Origin: Hyphomicrobiales bacterium
Lineage (GTDB): Bacteria; Pseudomonadota; Alphaproteobacteria; Rhizobiales; Xanthobacteraceae
DNA: 64,000 bases
Direction: 5' to 3'
NCBI GenBank assembly: GCA_009377755.1
Contig: WHTM01000005.1
Span: 62,001-126,000, forward strand
The notes beneath the pieces were generated by a model that was not told the origin of the DNA, searched no databases, and was given only the letters and a program-made list of their open reading frames with translations. Numbering within the stretch: the first letter of the stretch is position 1; each line of letters opens with the position of its first letter. Position numbers and translations under genes: made by a program. Positions 60,649 to 64,000 of this stretch are shown here, piece after piece.

Positions 60649-61422
60649 TCATGCGCGGGCGTGCATGCCGCCGTCGACGGTCACGACGCTGCCACTGACC
60701 CAGCCGGCGCGCGGACTGGCGAGAAACACCACGACGCTGGCGCATTCGTCGACCGTGCCGGGCCGGCCTTGGGGCAGGTCTTTGAGCATGTCGCGCCATT
60801 TGTCGGGGTCGCCGAGCACCTGCTGCGCCTTGATGCGCTGCTGCCGTTGCAGCCGCTCGGTCGCGATCTGGCCGGGGCTCACGCCCACCACCCGCACGCC
60901 GCTGTCGAGGCTCATGGCGCCAAGCGCCTTGGTGAGCGCGATCAGGCCGGCATTGGCGACACTGCCGCTGATGTAGTTGGCGACTGGCCGTTCGCCGGCG
61001 TTGCCGATGACATTGACGATCACCCCGCTGCCGCGCCGGCACATCGCGGGATAAATCTCCCGTGTCAGATTGATGAAGCCGAACAGCTTCAGGTTCCAGC
61101 CCTCGAGCCAGGACTGCTCGTCGACCATCTCGATGCTGCCAGCACGGATGGCACCGGCACAGTTCACCAGGATGTCGATGCCATCCGCTGCCTTCGCCAG
61201 TGCCCGGCAGTTTTCCGATTTGCTCAGGTCGGTCGGATGGATCGCGACCTCGACAGAGTAGGCCTGCTCCAATTCACGCTTGGCGGTCTCAAGATCGGCT
61301 TGCGTCCGCGCAGCAAGATGAAGATGGCATCCCTCCTGGGCGAGCAGCTCGGCAACCCCGCGGCCGATGCCTTTCGAGCCTCCCGTGATCAGGGCCCGGT
61401 TGCCGGTCAATTGCATATCCAT
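60649..61422 (-). CDS. SDR family protein with altered catalytic triad
   Basis: This 257-aa Rossmann protein has the cofactor loop TGGSKGIGRG (residues 13-22), NAG-type CAG (88-90) and the active region. The usual Ser is Gly140 (NVIGNAG), Tyr150 is kept, but the Lys four residues later is Ser154 (YISGS). So the standard Ser-Tyr-Lys triad is not complete. It may be a divergent subfamily with other acid-base groups or a non-redox member. It is followed by the MmgE/PrpD gene. The start at 61422 has GGGGGA upstream. Confidence 0.84.
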   Translation of the reverse strand: MDMQLTGNRALITGGSKGIGRGVAELLAQEGCHLHLAARTQADLETAKRELEQAYSVEVAIHPTDLSKSENCRALAKAADGIDILVNCAGAIRAGSIEMVDEQSWLEGWNLKLFGFINLTREIYPAMCRRGSGVIVNVIGNAGERPVANYISGSVANAGLIALTKALGAMSLDSGVRVVGVSPGQIATERLQRQQRIKAQQVLGDPDKWRDMLKDLPQGRPGTVDECASVVVFLASPRAGWVSGSVVTVDGGMHARA

Positions 61423-61732
61423 GAATATCCCCCGTACCGCCGCGCGGGCGTGTCGGCACTTCGCTAGCCCAATTCGCGGCGCCGATAAAGCTGTGCATCG
61501 CGAGGTTGCGTGCAGCCGGCCGCTTTCGGGCACCGCGATGAAGCGACGCGTGCCGGTCTATTTACATTGAATTCGCAATGGCGGTACGCTGATCGACCGC
61601 GACTGAGTGGCGCCTATCCGGTCGGCTGTCACCTGCAGGGGAATCGACAATCGTCCTTTCTCGAATGACTTTGCCCGACGGGGATCGAGCAACAGAGCTC
61701 CACAGCATGGCCGCGGTAAAGGGAGGAAGAGC
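61423..61732. other. Divergent promoter region between SDR and TAXI genes
   Basis: This 310-base gap separates two divergent operons. I see no gene. TTTACA at about 61560 with TACGCT 18 bases on is a possible weak promoter for the TRAP genes. GGGAGGAAG is the ribosome site of the TAXI gene at the right edge. Confidence 0.4.
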
Positions 61733-62779
61733 ATGATCACCAAGGCGATTGGGCAATCCTGCCGGCGCGAAGGCACGCTGGACCTGGGCCGCTTCAAAGG
61801 CATCGCTGCGTCGCTGGCGATCTTGATCGCCGCGGGTGCCTACGGCGCCGCGCCGGCAGCGGCCGCCGAGCTTCAGGTCGCGTTCGTCGGCGGCGGAGCC
61901 ACCGGAGCGTGGACGCGGAACTTGACCGCCATGAGCGAATGCCTGCGCCAGAACAGCGATGTCCGCGCCACCGTCACCCCGACGCAAGGCGGCATGGATC
62001 AATTCGTCAAGCTGAACGCAGGACGCGGCGACTTCGGCTTCTCCTATCAAAACGTGCTGGTGGATGCCTGGAGGGGCCAAGGCGATTTTAAGGGCAAGCC
62101 GATGCGCGACTTGCGTGTGGTGGGCGTGGCCGAGCGCCTTGCCGTCCTGCATTGGGTGGTGTCGAAATCCTCCGGGATCAAGACGATCGCCGACCTGAAG
62201 GGCAAGCGCTTCGCTCCCGGCCCGATCGGGACGGTGTCACGTGCGATCGTCACGAACTTCCTGGAAGCCGCCGGCGTGATGAAGGACATCCAGGTTGCCA
62301 ACGTCTCCTCATCGGAAATGAATTCCTACCTGCGCGACGGCAAGCTCGATGGCTGGGCCTGGATGGGCAGCGTTCCAATATCGCCCGCGACCGAGATTGC
62401 CGTATCGAACGTAGGAAATCTCCTCGACGTCGAGAAGGAAATGGAAGCGAGCGGCTTTCTCGCCAAGAACCCGTTCTTCGTGAAGGTGCCGATCCCCACT
62501 GATGCCTATGCCAACATGGAGAAGCCAGTCACCTCCTTCGGCCTGAACGGAGTGTTCATCGTGAACAAGTCGGTCTCAGACGAGACCGTGTACCGCGTGG
62601 CGAAGGCGCTGTGGAGCAATACCTGCGTCGACTATCTGTCCAAGGCTCAACGATCGCTGGTGACCATGCGTGACAGTCCGCTGGGCGGCTTGGCCTTCCC
62701 GCTGCATCCGGGCGCCGCGAAGCTGTGGCAAGAGAAGGGCCTGAACGTCTCCGCCGTCCCGACCGTAGAGAAGTTCTAG
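61733..62779 (+). CDS. TAXI family TRAP transporter solute-binding protein
   Basis: This 348-aa periplasmic protein binds a carboxylate-type substrate for the TRAP permease. The signal peptide covers about residues 1-45 (ASLAILIAAGAYGAAPAAAA). The mature part has the TAXI features VAFVGGGATGAWTRNL, TPTQGGMDQFVKLNAG, LKGKRFAPGPIGT and DGKLDGWAWMG. GGGAGGAAGAGC precedes the ATG at 61733. It is followed by the fused permease after 5 bases. Substrate is unknown; the nearby MmgE/PrpD and SDR genes suggest an organic acid. Confidence 0.88.
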   Translation: MITKAIGQSCRREGTLDLGRFKGIAASLAILIAAGAYGAAPAAAAELQVAFVGGGATGAWTRNLTAMSECLRQNSDVRATVTPTQGGMDQFVKLNAGRGDFGFSYQNVLVDAWRGQGDFKGKPMRDLRVVGVAERLAVLHWVVSKSSGIKTIADLKGKRFAPGPIGTVSRAIVTNFLEAAGVMKDIQVANVSSSEMNSYLRDGKLDGWAWMGSVPISPATEIAVSNVGNLLDVEKEMEASGFLAKNPFFVKVPIPTDAYANMEKPVTSFGLNGVFIVNKSVSDETVYRVAKALWSNTCVDYLSKAQRSLVTMRDSPLGGLAFPLHPGAAKLWQEKGLNVSAVPTVEKF

Positions 62780-62784
62780 CTGCG

Positions 62785-64000
62785 ATGGCGGAATTCGCGC
62801 GGAGCAGCGCCGGCCGCGCCTGGTTGTTCGAAAAGCTGGCTCGGTCCGGGGCGATTCAGGCGCCCCGGACATTCGACAGTCCCTGGCTGCGCGGCATCGC
62901 GACGGCGATCTCGCTCACGTTCGTGACGCTCTACTGGTACTTCGCGGGGTGGGGCTATTTCACGCCCGAGAGCTTCATCGCGCTGTTTCTCGGCTTCACC
63001 TTCGTTCTGATCTTCCTTTGCTACGGTGCGTCGAGCCGGTCACCCTCCGGGCGGCTTACATTCATCGACGCCTTGCTCATCCTGGGGGCGATAGGCGCGA
63101 CTTACCACTACACCTTCTATTTTCCGGTCCGCTTCGTGGACCGGTTCGGCGAGCCGGAGTGGCATGACATCATCGCCGGTGGTGTCCTCGTCGTGGTGGC
63201 CCTGGAAGCCGGCCGCAGGGTGATCGGCGGTTTCCTGCCCGGGCTGTGCGTGGTGCTGATCTCCTACGCGCTGTTCGGGCCCTACTTTCCGGGCATGTTC
63301 CGGCATCCAGGCATCAGCCTCTGGGATGTCATCGGATGGCTGTACAGCAGCGAAGCGATGTACGGCTCCATTACCCGCGTTTTTGCCAGCTTCGTCTTCC
63401 TCTTCGTCGTGCTGGGAACGACCCTCGAGCAATCGGGTGGGCGCAACCTATTCATTGACGTGCCGCTGAGCTTGCTCGGGTGGCTCAAGGGCGGCCCGGC
63501 AAAGGTCGCGGTGGTGGCGAGCGCCCTGTTCGGGATGATCTCCGGTGCCGCCGCGGCAAACGTCGTGAGCACCGGCACCCTCACCATCCCGCTGATGAAG
63601 CGCGCCGGTTTTCCGCCGCACGTCGCCGCCGCCTTCGAGGCGACCGCCTCGACCATCGGCATCACCATGCCCCCGCTGATGGGTGCGGCGATCTTCATCA
63701 TGGCGGATTTTACCGGCATCCCCTACCTGGAGATCGTCAAAGTCTCGGTGATCCCGGCGCTGCTGTTTGTCGTGTCGCTGCTGATGATCGCCGACGCCTA
63801 TGCCCGCCGGCATGACATCAAAGGGCTGCCGCGGTCGGAGTTCGGGGACCCCTGGGCGCTCATGAAGATCTACTGGCCGTTCCTCATTCCGATCGGATTG
63901 GTGGTCGGATTGCTGGTCGCCGGCCGGAGTCCTGATGCAGCGGTGTTCTACGCCCTGCCGAGCGTGGTCATCGTCAGCATGCTCTACAAGCAGACCAGGA
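62785..64000 (+). CDS. TRAP transporter fused permease (partial)
   Basis: The frame starts at ATG 62785, 5 bases after the TAXI stop codon, and remains open to the window end, so it is cut at residue 405. Many hydrophobic helices are visible, with the conserved DctM-type loop GMISGAAAANVVSTGTLTIP and the segment FEATASTIGITMPPLMGAAI. The leading part (LRGIATAISLTFVTLYWY and following) corresponds to the DctQ-like half. It is thus a fused TRAP permease, the usual partner of TAXI proteins. Confidence 0.88.
   Translation, partial: MAEFARSSAGRAWLFEKLARSGAIQAPRTFDSPWLRGIATAISLTFVTLYWYFAGWGYFTPESFIALFLGFTFVLIFLCYGASSRSPSGRLTFIDALLILGAIGATYHYTFYFPVRFVDRFGEPEWHDIIAGGVLVVVALEAGRRVIGGFLPGLCVVLISYALFGPYFPGMFRHPGISLWDVIGWLYSSEAMYGSITRVFASFVFLFVVLGTTLEQSGGRNLFIDVPLSLLGWLKGGPAKVAVVASALFGMISGAAAANVVSTGTLTIPLMKRAGFPPHVAAAFEATASTIGITMPPLMGAAIFIMADFTGIPYLEIVKVSVIPALLFVVSLLMIADAYARRHDIKGLPRSEFGDPWALMKIYWPFLIPIGLVVGLLVAGRSPDAAVFYALPSVVIVSMLYKQTR

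Overview
This is GC-rich, gene-dense chromosomal DNA from an alphaproteobacterium, most likely a member of Hyphomicrobiales (Bradyrhizobium/Xanthobacteraceae type). The basis is the Tad/Cpa pilus locus in its alphaproteobacterial form, CtrA-like TTAA-N7-TTAA sites, a CycM-type anchored cytochrome c, a Yej importer with Tat-signal binding proteins, a TRAP-TAXI system, and many GC-rich palindromic intergenic repeats. I see no rRNA, tRNA, CRISPR array, phage or insertion sequence. The window starts beside a urea-transporter gene and ends inside a TRAP permease gene.

Layout. 0.1-8.8 kb: urtA (minus strand) with a sigma-54 promoter, an MFS exporter, a quinone-oxidoreductase-like dehydrogenase, a two-domain VOC enzyme, then a sulfur group (TsuA-like YeeE/YedE transporter, periplasmic rhodanese, divergent Lrp/AsnC regulator). 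8.8-21.2 kb: a complete Flp/Tad pilus locus: two TadE/G-like pseudopilins and a pilus-assembly N-domain protein on minus; two Flp pilins (one only 42 aa), cpaA-cpaF, tadB and tadC on plus; tadD on minus. 21.3-24.6 kb: M17 aminopeptidase, two small membrane proteins, NlpC/P60 peptidase. 24.6-34.2 kb: a seven-gene minus-strand unit with two tandem yejA paralogues, yejB, yejE, yejF, a NUDIX hydrolase and a ghrA-like reductase. 34.3-46.7 kb: cycM, kdsB, pheA, GNAT, a phosphohexomutase, a retropepsin-like protease, hrpB, an acyltransferase and polA. 46.9-59.0 kb: a radical SAM/selenium-associated island. 59.2-64.0 kb: MmgE/PrpD and SDR genes divergent from a TRAP-TAXI transporter.

The most interesting region is 46.9-59.0 kb. 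It holds two different SPASM radical SAM proteins, a SAM methyltransferase, a complete PhnD/C/E-like ABC importer whose binding protein resembles the putative selenate-binding family, an FAD-oxidoreductase/SelD (selenophosphate synthetase) fusion, a DoxX-like membrane protein, a GT2 glycosyltransferase, a polytopic glycosyltransferase and a DUF2064 (rSAM/selenodomain-associated) transferase. Nearly all adjacent genes overlap by ATGA or GTGA. No known selenophosphate consumer (selA, selB, mnmH) is in the window, so I infer an uncharacterised pathway that takes up and activates selenium and may make a glycosylated, radical-SAM-modified product.

A second theme is repeats. At least six families of palindromic elements lie between genes, and one family sits in frame inside coding sequence: in the PolA linker between the 5'-nuclease and Klenow parts, in HrpB, and at the YejE N-terminus, with a fourth copy at the yejA1 start. 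PolA has also lost the Glu of the proofreading DxE motif.
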